Program-made: the position numbers and the translations under genes
Notes under the pieces: model-generated
Databases searched by the model: none
What the model saw: only the letters and a program-made list of their open reading frames with translations
What the model was told of the DNA's origin: nothing
Shown: in pieces, positions 50,693-64,000 of the stretch
Layout: every line of letters begins with the position of its first letter
Position numbering within the stretch: position 1 is the stretch's first letter
Origin: Torymus aiolomorphi
Lineage: Eukaryota; Arthropoda; Insecta; Hymenoptera; Torymidae
Reading direction: 5' to 3'
Length of the DNA stretch: 64,000 nucleotides
NCBI GenBank assembly: GCA_036365515.1
Contig: CM070874.1
Span: forward strand, 186,001 to 250,000

Positions 50693-52418
50693 ATGACCCG
50701 TTTTGCGAGAGCAAAGGGATCAAAATCTTCTAACGAGCGATTGCCAAACGAGTCAACACCATGGCACGTTATGAAGCAACAACTAGAAGCTACTTTGGAA
50801 AGAGAGCAAAATGCAACTGGAGAAGCACAAGCAAAAACCAAGACTGCTAAGCAATTGCTTAAAGAACAAGAAGATCGTTATTATGCTAAATCTCTAGGCA
50901 ATGTGTCCACTGATTGGGCAGAATTCAACACTCCTAATAATAAAAAAAATACTATGAAAAATGGCAAGGTTGAAAGAAAATCTAAAGACCAAAATAAAAA
51001 ATTAAAAAAGGGTTTACAGAAATCAGTTACAGAGGAGAACGTGAATGAAATTTCCAAAGTTAAAGAAGAAAATTTTGTGAAACGTTCCAAAGGTGACACA
51101 AATTTAAAAAGAAAAATAACAGATCTGTTAATAATGATTTAAATACAGTAAACAAAAAGAAAGTAAAAGTAGAAAATATTATTGAACAACCAGCTAAAGA
51201 AAAAAACAGCAATATAAAAAAGAGAAAAGTAAAGATAAAAATAATGAAACAGTTACTGTCCCTGATTCTAATCAATTGAAAGGTAAAAGACAAAGAAAGA
51301 AAGAAAAAAGAAAAATTGCAAAAACAGAGAGTAATGAAGGAGAACCAAATAAGCAGTCTGAAAACAAACCTGAAAATAGTTCAGACTCCAATAACATAAT
51401 GAGTAAACGTCAAAAGCGAAATCAAAAGAAACAAAATCAGAAAAATGGAAGTCAAAATAAAGATGCTAAAGCTGGTCCTTTTAATGCTGAAGGCAATGAG
51501 TGGAATAGTTCAGTTAACTTTGGCAACAAAACAAATTTGATAACGATAGGAAATTCATGGATAGAGATGGTCAAAACAATTTTAGGAACAGAAAATCAAA
51601 CTTCAGCATTGAAGAAAAGAATTTCTACCGATTTGGTAATAATGTACCTCGAAAGTACCAAAAGAAAACTGCCAAACTTCGAGACGACAGAGAACATACA
51701 AGAAGAAAGCCAGAAATGAACTCAATCAAAGTTACAATTAATGGAATGGATGTTGAAATCGTAAAGTATGATGGCTTTCCAGTGAAGAAAGAAGATGCTG
51801 AAAGATTAATTGAATTACGAAAGGAGATGGTAATGAAAGGTAATTAAAAAACTTCTAAACTAATTTACTTTAATTCTTGTTCTATATATAAAGAATACAT
51901 ACATTTTTCTTTTAGGTATACCAAAATCTGAAATAGATGCAGCAATGAAATTAGAAAGAAGGAAATGTGAAAAAGCTTTAGCTCGTATTAGGCGACAAGT
52001 TTGCTTCCATTGCAGAAAAGCAGGTCATAATTTATCCGATTGTCCTGAACTGGGAAAAGAAGAAGCAGGCACAGGAATTTGTTTTAAATGTGGTTCAACT
52101 GAACACACTCACTTTGAGTGTAAAGTAACCAAATCTGATGATTATAGATATGCCAAATGTTTTATTTGTCGAGAACAAGGACATATTGCAAAACAATGCC
52201 CAGATAATCCAAAAGGTTTATATCCTGATGGTGGGGCATGTAAAATATGTGGTGACGTCACGCATTTGAAAAAAGACTGTCCAGATTTAATGAAAGAAAA
52301 AGAAGAAACTGCTATAACACTAGACACGATAAAAGATAAAAATTTAGAATCATTGGATAATGAAAATAATATAGTGAAACCACAAACTAAACCAAGTAAA
52401 AAAATAGTAAAATTTTAA
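50693..52418 (+). CDS. Zcchc9: ZCCHC9-like zinc-knuckle protein, two exons
   Basis: Four CCHC knuckles in the last exon (51916-52418): CFHCRKAGHNLSDC, CFKCGSTEHTHFEC, CFICREQGHIAKQC and CKICGDVTHLKKDC. Their order and the linkers (CPDNPKGLYPDGGACKIC) fit ZCCHC9, a nucleolar RNA-binding protein. The intron is 51840-51915 (G|GTAATT, TTTTAG), phase 1. Exon 1 (50693-51839) starts MTRFARAKGSKSSNERLPNE with TPWHVMKQQLE, typical of the family N-terminus, then a long Lys/Asn-rich linker. The linker is broken three times, each repaired by one base in an A/T run: 51112-51116, about 51201-51221 and about 51533-51538. Repaired, it would be about 550 residues, longer than the roughly 270 of the vertebrate protein, all in the linker. 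AATAAA follows at 52422 and 52443. Confidence 0.82.
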
Positions 52419-53309
52419 AATAAATAATTTTTATAATATGTGAATAAAATTTTTTATTTTTGTTATTTTATTATGTTATTGCTACACTAGGAAAACAACA
52501 CATATATCATAAAATCCCAAAATTTAGTAGTATTGTACATATGATGAGATTAAAATATCTACCCATACACTATCTCATAGACACTATGTAGTAATTGTAC
52601 ATACTTTTTTTAAGTAAAATTAAATTGTTAGACTCTTTACTCAACAAAAAGAACATAATATTAAAATTTATAAACACTTTCATCAATATCAAAGTATAAA
52701 TCACACTATCACATAAATAAATTGATAATAGTATATATTACATTTTAATTCTAAAGAAAAGTTTCCACATATTTGAAAACATTACCATATTTATTTTTTT
52801 ATACTAATAATTATTTAAATACATTGTACCTGACATAATGTTCAGATATTTTAGATTTTCTGAGTGTGATGTAAGAAAGGACATAATAACTTTATCAATA
52901 TAGTATATAAAACAAAATTTAAAGTAAGCGAATCAACTTGTGAATATTTAATTATTTAAATTTCATATTTATATCTAATTTACAATTATTCATTCCACTA
53001 AAATCTTGTACAATCTGCTATTTTAAAGTCTGGTATTTTACAGATTTTACAAACACTTTACGTTTATTTATAAATAATTTAAAAGATGAGGGCACATTCT
53101 TTGCAAAAATTTGGATGCAACAATCTAAGAAGCTGACTATGTATGAGCCTACATGGCATAACTATTAAAATATACATTTTCATTTTTAAATGATATAATA
53201 AAATTTTGCTATATTTGATTACATAAATACAAAAATTAGAATTTGTATCAGTTTTGAACTATATTTTCATGTGTAGATTATAAATGCACAAATAGCATAA
53301 TTTTATTTT
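52419..53309. other. 3' flank of the ZCCHC9-like gene, AT-rich
   Basis: Polyadenylation signals near the start; nothing else recognised. Confidence 0.4.
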
Positions 53310-53432
53310 GTAATAATTATTTTTAGTCAGATTGTACACAAATTTGTATCATCAAATTAATTTATAATTTTGAACCCGTACTGTCCAAACATTTCAGTAT
53401 ATAGTAATTAATTTTTGTTTCTTCAACCCCCC

Positions 53433-53503
<71 letters not shown>

Positions 53504-54901
53504 CTCTCTCTCAATATCCGTCAAACTCTGTATCAAAAACTTTAATGAGAGCTTAAATATTTTTTAATACAATTAACACGTTTAAAAAAAAATTCTTTTT
53601 AAGTACGTTTTAACAACACAATTTTTGTCTAGTCTTTTTATTTCTTCCAATCTCATCTATTCAATAAGCACTCTCTGCAAATGATAATAATTTTTTTCAT
53701 GACTGTACAAATAATAATATTGTTAATATAAAACTTTCTACGAAAGTATAAAATAAGGCAAGTATAGACGTTTTTTCTGTATAATATCTATTAAATAATA
53801 ATATTTATGATTTTGTAAAAGAAATCAAAAAATAGCAGTGGAAAAGTCTTTTACTTCTTTGAGTCATTGTATAATGAACAAATTATATGTAAGTAAGTAC
53901 ATTCAAATTGTTCACTGCAAATCAGACAAATGAAAGTTGTGAAATCAATTATCGATAGTCAAGTAATGCAAACCACTCTCGGAAACTACTGTATGACTGT
54001 TCTCAGAAATGTATTCAAATTTGTTAATCTTTCTGTACAAATTAAACACAAGAAAGTACTGAAATCAATTTATTGTAGTCAAGTACCCATAAGTTAACTT
54101 GACTGACATAATAAAACTTTTCGTACCTACTCATCAAACATATTCAGCCAGCGAGCATAAATTACTACTTAACGCCCAAGGGGCGTAATAGCTCATATAT
54201 ACAGCTCTTACAAAACTTTATAGAACCTACGCACTTTACGTCCATGTGGGAAAAATTATTTGAATTGTATAATATTATATATAAGTACATTCAAATTATT
54301 CATTGTAAATCAAACAAACGAAAGTTGTGAAATCAATTACCGATAGTCAAGTAATGCAAACAACTCTGCGAAACAATTGTATAACTGTTCTCAGAAATGT
54401 ATTCAAATTTGTTCATTCTTCTATACAAATTAAACACAAGGAAGTTCTGGAATCAGTTTATTGTAGTCAAGTACCCATAGGTTAACTTGACTGACATAAT
54501 ACAACTTTTAGTACCTACTCATCAAACATATTCAGCCAGCGAGGATAAAGTACTACTTAACGCTTAACAGGCGCAATAGCTCACATACTCCTACAAAACT
54601 TTATAGAACCTACGCACTTTACGCCCATATGGGCGAAAATTATTTTAATCATATAACTACTATGCCTTCTTTTTATTTCTAAAATTCATAAGAATTCAGA
54701 TATTTACGAAAAGTCAAAGCCTATATAAAAAAATTACATAGTTACCACCATATCACCATTTTTCATTATTCTTTCTCAATTTTGAAATTTCTATAATATT
54801 ACGCATCTTGGGAGGGCAATAGAAGTCTATAGAGCTGCTCTAGCAGGGGTGGTCTTCCAATCTCCCATACATACTTGGCGGGCCCGACGGTTTGCAGTTT
54901 A
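53310..54901 (+). repeat. Left arm of a giant inverted repeat
   Basis: 1592 bp pairing with 55492-57124. From outside in it holds AT-rich sequence, C-run plus (CT)n at 53424-53503, two similar tandem units of about 388 bp (starting near 53895 and 54283, each with TTCAGCCAGCGAG and CCTACGCACTTTACG), and GGCGGGCCCGACGGTTTGCA at the inner end. No coding function seen. Confidence 0.9.
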
Positions 54902-55491
54902 AGGTGTAGACATGATCATTTTCATATAAATATTCATATGTTTACAGATCAGATAAAATGAATAAATAGGTTGCTTCTACATATTAAATACTAATACGTA
55001 TTGAATGTATTACTCTGTTTTTAAATAGAAAGTGCAAACCCGCATGAAAATATCATATGAGATCTCATATAAGATCTCATGAGATCCCATAATATGTAAA
55101 ATTGCAGATGACATCACATATATCATACCTCATATGAGATCTGATGTCTGAAATACTCATATAAAATCTCACATGATATTTACACGTTGGAAAAGGATAA
55201 AAAATTAGTGGCTTATACAATGGTTAGTAAAATCTAAAGCACTTTTGAGTAGACTATAAATTTGATGTATTTTTTATATCAGATTCCCGCTTAAAAAAAA
55301 CGGACACAAGGAAAAATATTTTGGGTAATGGAAGTACATCATGAGATTTTGCACATGTAGGGATATTATATTTAAACGGTATCAATTCAAAATTAGAGCC
55401 AATGTAATTATTTATAGTGGACTTATAAGTATAAACATTGTTAATGAATTTATGCAATAATATAGTATTCTACATTTACAAAGCCCACCGG
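54902..55491. other. Spacer of the giant inverted repeat
   Basis: 590 bp, AT-rich, with repeated ATGAGATC/GATCTCAT words at 55040-55175. A 67-codon minus-strand frame at 55254-55457 has no recognisable features. Confidence 0.6.
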
Positions 55492-57124
<1,633 letters not shown>

Positions 57125-57969
57125 GAAATTAATATTAGAATGAAATTAGATCACAATAACTTGAGCTTAATTTATTGTAACTGTAATAAAGTTATTTTTG
57201 TACGTAAAATTTGCGTAAAATAGTATTAATCATAACTGCTGTACACTATATTCAGAAAAACTGACTAAGTGCTGCGCAATTGTACAAAAGTCAACTTGGA
57301 AAGGTTAATTGAATTTTTAACCCATTAAATTTTTTTTTGATTGTATGTAAAAAATAATAATTATTAAATCAATCTAAAACGTATTTTGATAAGAATTAAT
57401 CATGTCGATTCAAAATTTAATAGATTCATAAAATAGTTTAGTATAAAAAATATACAGATAATTTTAAAAACATTATTAAAGTATAAGGAAATATTTCATA
57501 AATTCACTTACATATAAAGTAAATAAATATTTGCGCAGTGCACTTAGATTTTAAATTTTATTTAATAATCTTACAAAGAAATTATTTAAATTATTGTATA
57601 AGGAATAAAAATATTGTGGTCGTATTCATGATTTTGTATCTGATATTTATATTTTAAATCAAATATATTCTTTTTTAAATAATATTCATAATAAAAAGTT
57701 CTTCTAGATACAATGGCAACTATTATTTAATGATTAAATGTTCTTTTTAAATCATTAAATATTTTTATTTTTTATTTTTATAAATACTTTTGATTTTTTC
57801 AGAACTTTTTAGAAACTAATTGAGAACGTAAGATCATACATTTTCTCTTTATACTAGAAGCAAATATCTATAAATTTATAGAAATGAAAACTAAGAAATG
57901 AATTCCACCATTAGTGAGTCTTTATAAATTTGGTAATTCTAAATGTTCTAAATGGATCTAATTCTAAAT
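57125..57969. other. AT-rich spacer
   Basis: No gene or clear repeat. Confidence 0.4.
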
Positions 57970-58430
57970 GGAGTCTAGGTAGTACGCTTCATAGGTTTTT
58001 GAGTCCAGGTGTCGGGACATCTCGAATGCGAGGTCTAGCTGTTCCACGCGGCTGATGATAAAGTATAGATGATACGCTTCGTAGATTTTTGTGTTCACGT
58101 GTCGGCACGGATCGGTTACGAGGTCTAGGTGTTTCAGGTGGCCGATGATAGAGTGTAGTAGGTGATGCGCTCTTGAGGTTTTTGTATCCAGGTAACGGGA
58201 CAGCTCGAATGTGAGTTCTAGCTGTTCAAGGCGGCTGATGATGGAGTCTGGGTAGTGCGCTCCGTAGGTTCTTGTGTCCAGATGACGGGACATATTGAAT
58301 ACGAGGTCCAGCTGTTTCAGGTGGCTGATGATGGAGTCCGGGTAGTGCGCTCTGTTCGTTTTTGTGTCCAGGTGACGAGACAGCTTGATTGCGAGGTCTA
58401 GCTTTTTCAGGCGGCTGATGATGGAGTCGC
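57970..58430 (-). repeat. 90-bp tandem repeat, block 1 (about 5 units)
   Basis: Units of about 90 bp with the consensus words GGAGTCCGGGTAGTGCGCTC, GTAGGTTTTTGTGTCCAGGT and CGAATGCGAGGTCTAGCTGT. As the period is a multiple of three, the minus strand stays open and would give a 30-residue repeat (SRHLDTKTYGAHYPDSIIS-like). Coding is possible but there is no start, splice or family evidence. Confidence 0.8.
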
Positions 58431-58949
58431 CTAGGTGATGTTCTCAGGAAGTGGTAGATGCGTTGGCTGCCCTCGACGAGAGTAGAATTATTCACGAAGA
58501 CGCGTTGTCCTCTGCAGGAGCTCTTCGCCTAGTGCAAAACAAAATCTATTAATAATGTGTTAAGCAGTGGAGATGAGGAAAGCAGTATTGAACTGCCAGG
58601 AATAGAGGAGTAAACAGATTGAAAGTTAGAGGATAGGTTCGGCCATACTACAGGATAAAGGCCAAATCCGAAATGAAGTACTTACTCGAGTCTGTTGCCC
58701 GGGCGCGTACTCCATTCAATTAGACCTTCGCCGTCATTTCTACGATATCTTCGCCTAGCTGATGTCTTTAGTAAGTGGTAGTTGCGTTGAGTACCCTGCA
58801 GAAGAGTTTCGCCTAGGATTAAACAAAATATATTAATAATGTGTTAAGCGGTACAGGAATGAGGATAGCAGCATCGACTTGCCAGGAGCAGAGAAGTAGA
58901 TAGATGGAAAGTTAAGATATTTGTAGGGAATAGAAAGGGATCTGCGTAA
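58431..58949. repeat. ~320-bp tandem repeat (family S2), block 1
   Basis: Two units marked by GATGTTCTCAGGAAGTGGTA, GCAGGAGCTCTTCGCCTAG and ATATTAATAATGTGTTAAGC at 58431 and 58756. Confidence 0.7.
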
Positions 58950-59544
58950 TAAAAAGTCGAAAAAGGGCATGTACATTTCCAACTAAGACCACCTAACCCT
59001 TGCTCAAAGTTGACCAAAATGTCCTCACACAATGTAATACATGCTGAGGGATTGTATATCCAATTTCAGACCTTTTCAATCAGCCAGTGTTGAGGAAATA
59101 ACTTTTTTTCTTGAAAATTTCCTGAAAAACAAATAAAAAGGGCAATAACTCCACACTTGCTGTTTATTTAGATCTCAAACTTAATTCATAATCCCACAGC
59201 ATGTATTGCATGGTGTATGTAAAGTTTAAGAATATGTTTAGAGAATTGAAACGCATCTTTTGGACTCAAAAGTCGAAACGCCGCATGTGCCTTTCGAACT
59301 AAGACCACCTGACCCTTACTCAAAGTTTACCAAAATGTCCTCACACAATGTAATACATGCTGAGGGATTGCATATTCAATTTCAGATTTTTTCAATCAAC
59401 CAGTGTTGGGGAAATAACTTTTATTCTTGAAAATTTCCTGAAAACACAGACAAAAAAGGCAACAACTCCACACTTGCTGATTATTTAGATCTCAAACTTG
59501 ATATTCAATCCCTCAGCATGTATTGCATGGCGTGTGTGAAGTTC
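58950..59544. repeat. ~315-bp tandem repeat (family S3), block 1
   Basis: Two units starting near AAAAGTCGAAA (58950, 59267), with CTCACACAATGTAATACATG, TGCTGAGGGATTG and AATTTCCTGAAAA. Non-coding. Confidence 0.75.
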
Positions 59545-60440
59545 CCAAGATATGTCTAGGTGTTTAGATGGCCGATGATGGAGTCCGGGTGATGAGCTCC
59601 ATAGGTTTTTGTACCCAGGTGTCAAGACAGCTCGATTGCAAGGTCTAGCTATTCCAGGTGGCCGATGATAGAGTATAAATGATGCGCTCCGAAGATTTTT
59701 GTGTTCAGATGTCGGAACAGATCGTATGCGAGGTCTGAGCGTTCCAGGTGGACGATGATGGAGTTTACGTGATGCACTCCGTAGGTTTTTATGTTCAGAG
59801 GCCAGGACAAATCGAATGCGAGGTCTAGGTGTTTCAGATGGCCGATGATGGAGTCCAGTGCGCTTCGTAGATTTTTGAGTCCAGATGTCGGGACAGCTCG
59901 AATGCGAGGTCTAGCTGTTCCAGGCGGCTGATGATACGCTTCATAGACTTTTGTGTCCAGGTGTCTTGACAGATCGGATGCGAGATCTAGGTGTTCCAGA
60001 CGGCCGATGATGAATTGCGGATAGTGCGCTACGTAGGTTTTTGTGTCCAGGTTAAGGGACAGGTCGGATGCGAGGTCTAGGTCTTGCAGATGGCCGATGA
60101 TGTAATCCGGGTGATGCGCTGAGAAGATTTTTGTGTCAGGTGTCGGGACAGATCGGATGGGAGGTTTAGGCGTTTCAGGTAGCCGATGATAAAGTTTACG
60201 TGATGCGCTCCGTAGGTTTTTGTGTTCAGAGGTCAGGACAAATAGAATGCGAGGTCTAGGTGTTCCAGATGGTCGATGATGGAGTCCGGATAGTGCGCTC
60301 CGTAGGTTTTTGTGTCCAGGTGAAGGGACAGGTCGGATGCGAGGTTTAGGTGTTTAGATGGCCGATGATGGAGTCCGGGTGATGCGCACCGTAGATTTTA
60401 ACGTCCAGGTGTCGGCATAGGTCGGATGCGATATTTCAGG
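59545..60440 (-). repeat. 90-bp tandem repeat, block 2 (about 10 units)
   Basis: Same unit as block 1 with more variants, including shorter units. The minus-strand frame is interrupted in several places. Confidence 0.8.
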
Positions 60441-61341
60441 TGAAGTCAGCAGCTCAAAATTTTAAAATCGCTCAAAACTCGTTTTCTTTTAATTTTTTAT
60501 GAACAAAAAATGTTCCTCAAATTTTAGATCGATAAAAAAGCTATGCAACATTGAAAATCAAATTTGTTTGCAATTTTTGGTTAAAATCCAAGTTTATTCA
60601 TTTTTTAACTCAAAATCTTGAAACTTTTTGTATAGTACATTGATTGGCAAAAGGTTTGCATTTTTTCTGTACAATGTGCCAGTATTTATTTTATGACCCT
60701 TTTTGAAAGTCTCTGATTGGCTGCTTATTAGTATACCTTCATGAAAGGATATTGAGACTGCGGCCAAATATTCTTTATTGCACAAATTTGTTTTTGTATT
60801 TTTCTTCGAAAAACCTTCAAAATGATTTTTTTGATCAATATTGGCCGAGCAAAGGGAAAAAAGTTACAATTTTTTGAAATATTAAGAAAAATCCATAATT
60901 TCAATTTTTGATAACATGATTAATGAAACTGAACATCATTCATAAATCTTATGGCATGGATCGTACCACTGAATTTTGTTAGAGCATCAAATAGAACATT
61001 ATAAATATCTATTTTCAATAATATTAGGCTTACACAATAAGCAATACCTAATTATCAGCGGTATGCCGCTGATCCAACGATCGTATAATTGTGTAACTGT
61101 TGTAGTACGAAAAGCAACATACTTTAAAAGTAAGCGACCCATACCATAAAAGTATTGGTCCCTTACTAAGATTGCTAAAACCACCTTACTTATATAATAA
61201 AGGAACTGCTATACTCCACGAGTAAGCCGTTTTAACTATAGCAGTAAGAGTTTTCTTTCCGTGTGCACCCGCAGAAAACTGTTACTTTTTGGGGAGATAT
61301 AATTCGTACCCAAAAATCAGGTGTGCCCTAAATAATGACAT
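60441..61341. other. AT-rich spacer between repeat blocks
   Basis: No recognisable gene; short open frames on both strands have no features. Confidence 0.4.
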
Positions 61342-61889
61342 TAGTCTATGCGCCAGGGGGGTTTCCGTGGCCGATGAATGTCCACACTTCCACCAAAGCT
61401 TTTCTTACATATTTTTGTCTGCTGATTCTGAATTTCGAAGGTGGACAGTCTCCAGACTGTTAGTTTTTTTGTTATTAACAATTTAATTGTTTAAACTGCT
61501 GCCAAATCAATATGATTAATTATAACTGAATCCTAACTGTCTAAAACTGTAGTAAATTGATCTAAAATTATGCACCTTTGCGCTCGAATTCGCGACTTAT
61601 TGCACTAAATTTGCAATAATTCGGGTTCTAATAAAATTTTTCAATTATGAAAAAATAAGCATATTTCTAGATCAATTTACTACAGCTTTAGACAGTTAGG
61701 ATTTAGTTATAATTAATCATATTGATTTGGCAGTAATTTAAACAATTAAATTGTTAATAACAAAAAACTAACAGTCTGACGGCTGTCCACCTTCGAAATT
61801 CAGAATCAGCAGACAAAAATATGTAAGAAAAGCTTTGGTGGAAGTGTGGACATCCATCGGCCACGGAAACCTCCCTGGCGCATAGACTA
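61342..61889. mobile_element. Palindromic MITE-like element
   Basis: Arms 61342-61575 and about 61660-61889 are inverted copies (TAGTCTATGCGCCAGGGGGG and its inverse at the ends; TCCACACTTCCACCAAAGCT and TGCTGATTCTGAATTTCGAA inside). The centre is AT-rich with GCGCTCGAATTCGCGAC. The two mirrored open frames are artefacts of the palindrome. Confidence 0.75.
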
Positions 61890-61939
61890 CATCTCGATTC
61901 TGTCGCGGAAGCGCAGACATTCAAGTATACCTTCGCCAT

Positions 61940-62825
61940 CCCTTCTCCGTCGTGTCCCCCTAGGTGATGTTCTCGGGAAGTGGTAGTTGCGTTGGCTGCC
62001 CTCGAGGAGAGTAGAATGATATGAAGACGTGTTGTCTTCTACAGGAGCTCTTCGCTTAGAGCAAAACCAAATATATTAATAATGTTTTAAGCAATGAAGA
62101 TGAGGAGAGCAGTATCAAAATGCCAGGAAAAGAGGAGTAGACAAATGAAAAGTTGGAGGCTAGGCTCAGATATACTAAAGGATAAAGTCCAAATCCGAAG
62201 GGAGTACTTACTAGAATCTGTCACGGAAGCGCGAACTACATTCAACTACACCTTCGCCCTCACTTCTCCGTTGTGTTCGCGTAGGTGACGTCCTCGGGAA
62301 GTGGTAGTTGCGTTGGCTGTCCTTGAGAAGAGTAGAATTATATGAAGACTTGGTGTCTTCTACAGGAGCTCTTCACCTAGGGCAATACAAAATATATTAA
62401 TGATGTGTTAAGCAGTAGGGATGAGGATAGCAGTATCGAACTGCCATGAAAAGAGGAGTAGACCGATGGAAAGTTGGAGACTAGGTTCGGCTGTACTACA
62501 AGTCCAAATCTGAAGTGAAGTACTTACTCGAGTCTGGCACAAGAGATCAAACTATATTTATATACACCTTCACTCTCACTTCTACAATATGTTTGTATAG
62601 CTGATGTCCTCAGGACCTGGTAGTTGCGTTGGCTGCCCTGGAGGAGAGTAGAATTATATGAAGACGTGTTGTCTTCTGCAGGAGCTCTTCGCCTAGGGAA
62701 AAACAGAATATATTAATAAAGTGTTAAGCAGTATAGGAATGAGGATAGCAGTATCGACCTGCCAGAAACAGAGGGAGTAGGTAGATGGAAAGTTGAGATA
62801 TCTGTAGAGAATGGAAAGAGACCTT
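61940..62825. repeat. ~320-bp tandem repeat (family S2), block 2
   Basis: Three units starting near 61967, 62287 and 62603, with the same words as block 1 (GGAAGTGGTAGTTGCGTTGG, AGAGTAGAAT, GGAGCTCTTCGC). Confidence 0.75.
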
Positions 62826-64000
62826 TGGAATGAAAAGTCGAAAAAGCGCATGTGCATTTCCAACTAAGACCTCCTCACCCTCGCTTAAAATTTACCAGAA
62901 TTACATACACACTATGCAATACATGCTGAGGGATTGCGTATACAATTTCAGATCTACTCAATTAGCCAGTATGGAGATAATAACTTTTGTTTTTAAAAAC
63001 TTCTTAAAAAACACACAGAAAATGCAGTATCTCCACTCTTGATGATTATTTAGAAATGAAACATGGTATGTAATCCACCTGCATGTACAACATAGTGTAT
63101 GTAAAGTTTGAAATATTTGTAGAGAATGGAAAGGAATCTTTGAAATGAAAAGTCAAAAAAGCGCGTGTGCATTTCCAATGTAGACCTTCTCACCCTCGCT
63201 TAAAGTTTATGAGAATATTTACACACAATCCAGTACATGCTGGGACATTGTATATTAGGTTTCAGATCTACTCAATCAGTCAGTTTGGAGGAAATTACTT
63301 TTCTTTCTTAAAAATTTCCTGAAAAAGCACAAAAATTGCAATATCTCCAGACTTGCTAACTATGTAGATCTGAAACTCGATAAACTATCCCTCAGCATGT
63401 ATTCCATTATGTATGGAACATTTAAGATACTTGTAGGGAATGGAAAGTGATCTTTGGAACGAAATGTCGAAAAGCCGCATGTGCATTTGCGACAAAAACC
63501 ACTTCACCCTTTCTCATAGTTTACCAAAATGTTCTCACACAATGCAATGCATGCTGAAGCATTGCATATTGAGTTTCAGATATACTCCATCGGCCAGTTT
63601 GGAGAAAATTACTTTTCTTTCTTAAAAATGCCTGAAAAAACACAAAAATTGCAATATCTCCAGACTTACTAACTATGTAGATCTGAAACTTGATAAACTG
63701 TCCCTAAGCATGTATTCCATTATGTATGGAAATTTTAAGATACTTGTAGAGAATGGAAAGGGATCTTAGGAACGAAATGTCGAAATGCCGCATGTGCATT
63801 TGCGACAAAAACCTCCTCACCCTTTCACATAGTTTACGAGAATGTTCTCACACAATCCAGTACATACTGAGGCATTGTATATGAGGTTTCAGATCTATTC
63901 AATCAGACAGTTTGGAGGAAATTTCTTTTCTTTCTTAAAAATTTCCTAAAAAACAACAAAAATTGCAATATCTCCAAACACTCTAATTATGTAGATGTGA
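62826..64000. repeat. ~315-bp tandem repeat (family S3), block 2, runs off the window
   Basis: Units starting near 62833, 63148, 63463 and 63774, marked by GAAAxGTCGAAAxxCCGCATGTGC, CTCACACAAT, and CAATATCTCCAGACTTGCTA. The array continues past 64000. Confidence 0.8.

Noticed and set aside
57970..64000. CRISPR array
   Set aside because: Repeats are directly adjacent units of 90-320 bp without unique spacers, and the DNA is eukaryotic.

Overview
The window is eukaryotic, intron-containing, AT-rich DNA, dominated by mobile elements and satellite-like repeats. Mariner elements of arthropod type, a Penelope-like element, a pogo/Tigger element, a metazoan EnSpm-like element with a DUF4806 partner gene, and copia and other LTR pieces together suggest an arthropod, most likely an insect (possibly a hymenopteran; this last point is a guess). 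There are no operons, and nothing bacterial is visible.

Layout. 1-1110: last exons of an unrecognised minus-strand gene. 1110-1612: a gutted RAD51 fragment. 2146-2633: three hairpin repeats in a row. 3068-7224: two inverted copies of a Helentron-like family flanking a second RAD51 fragment. 7297-10035: a palindromic element with a MITE nested inside it and a nearly intact mariner at its edge. 10040-16900: repeats, a third Helentron-like copy (12153-14723), and two orphan exon candidates (11902-11975 and 15397-15493). 16925-24430: Penelope-like fragments, one with a hammerhead-ribozyme-like sequence, more Helentron-like pieces, and a decayed mariner. 24429-29650: a short-LTR retroelement whose gag-like frame is split by a complete 4-kb pogo-like transposon. 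29846-31087: GC-rich LTR-like block. 31532-40105: an RPA70-like gene (tandem OB folds) split in one exon by a 6.5-kb EnSpm-like element carrying a transposase gene and a DUF4806 gene. 40185-41347: palindrome. 44940-47800: copia relic. 50693-52418: a ZCCHC9-like zinc-knuckle gene, the only recognisable host-type gene that looks close to whole. 53310-57124: giant inverted repeat. 57970-64000: three interleaved tandem-repeat families.

A recurring feature is that coding frames are broken by one missing base in an A/T run. I count eight cases in five unrelated genes, and one added base restores each frame. That pattern looks more like under-called homopolymers in the assembly than independent decay. 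Other relics here (mariner 2, the RAD51 fragments, copia) carry true nonsense changes or deletions.

The strongest reconstruction is the RPA70-like gene. Six exon segments join in phase across the EnSpm insertion if one copy of a 2-bp target duplication is removed, and the total coding length is then divisible by three. All domain names rest on reading translations by eye; no database search was possible.
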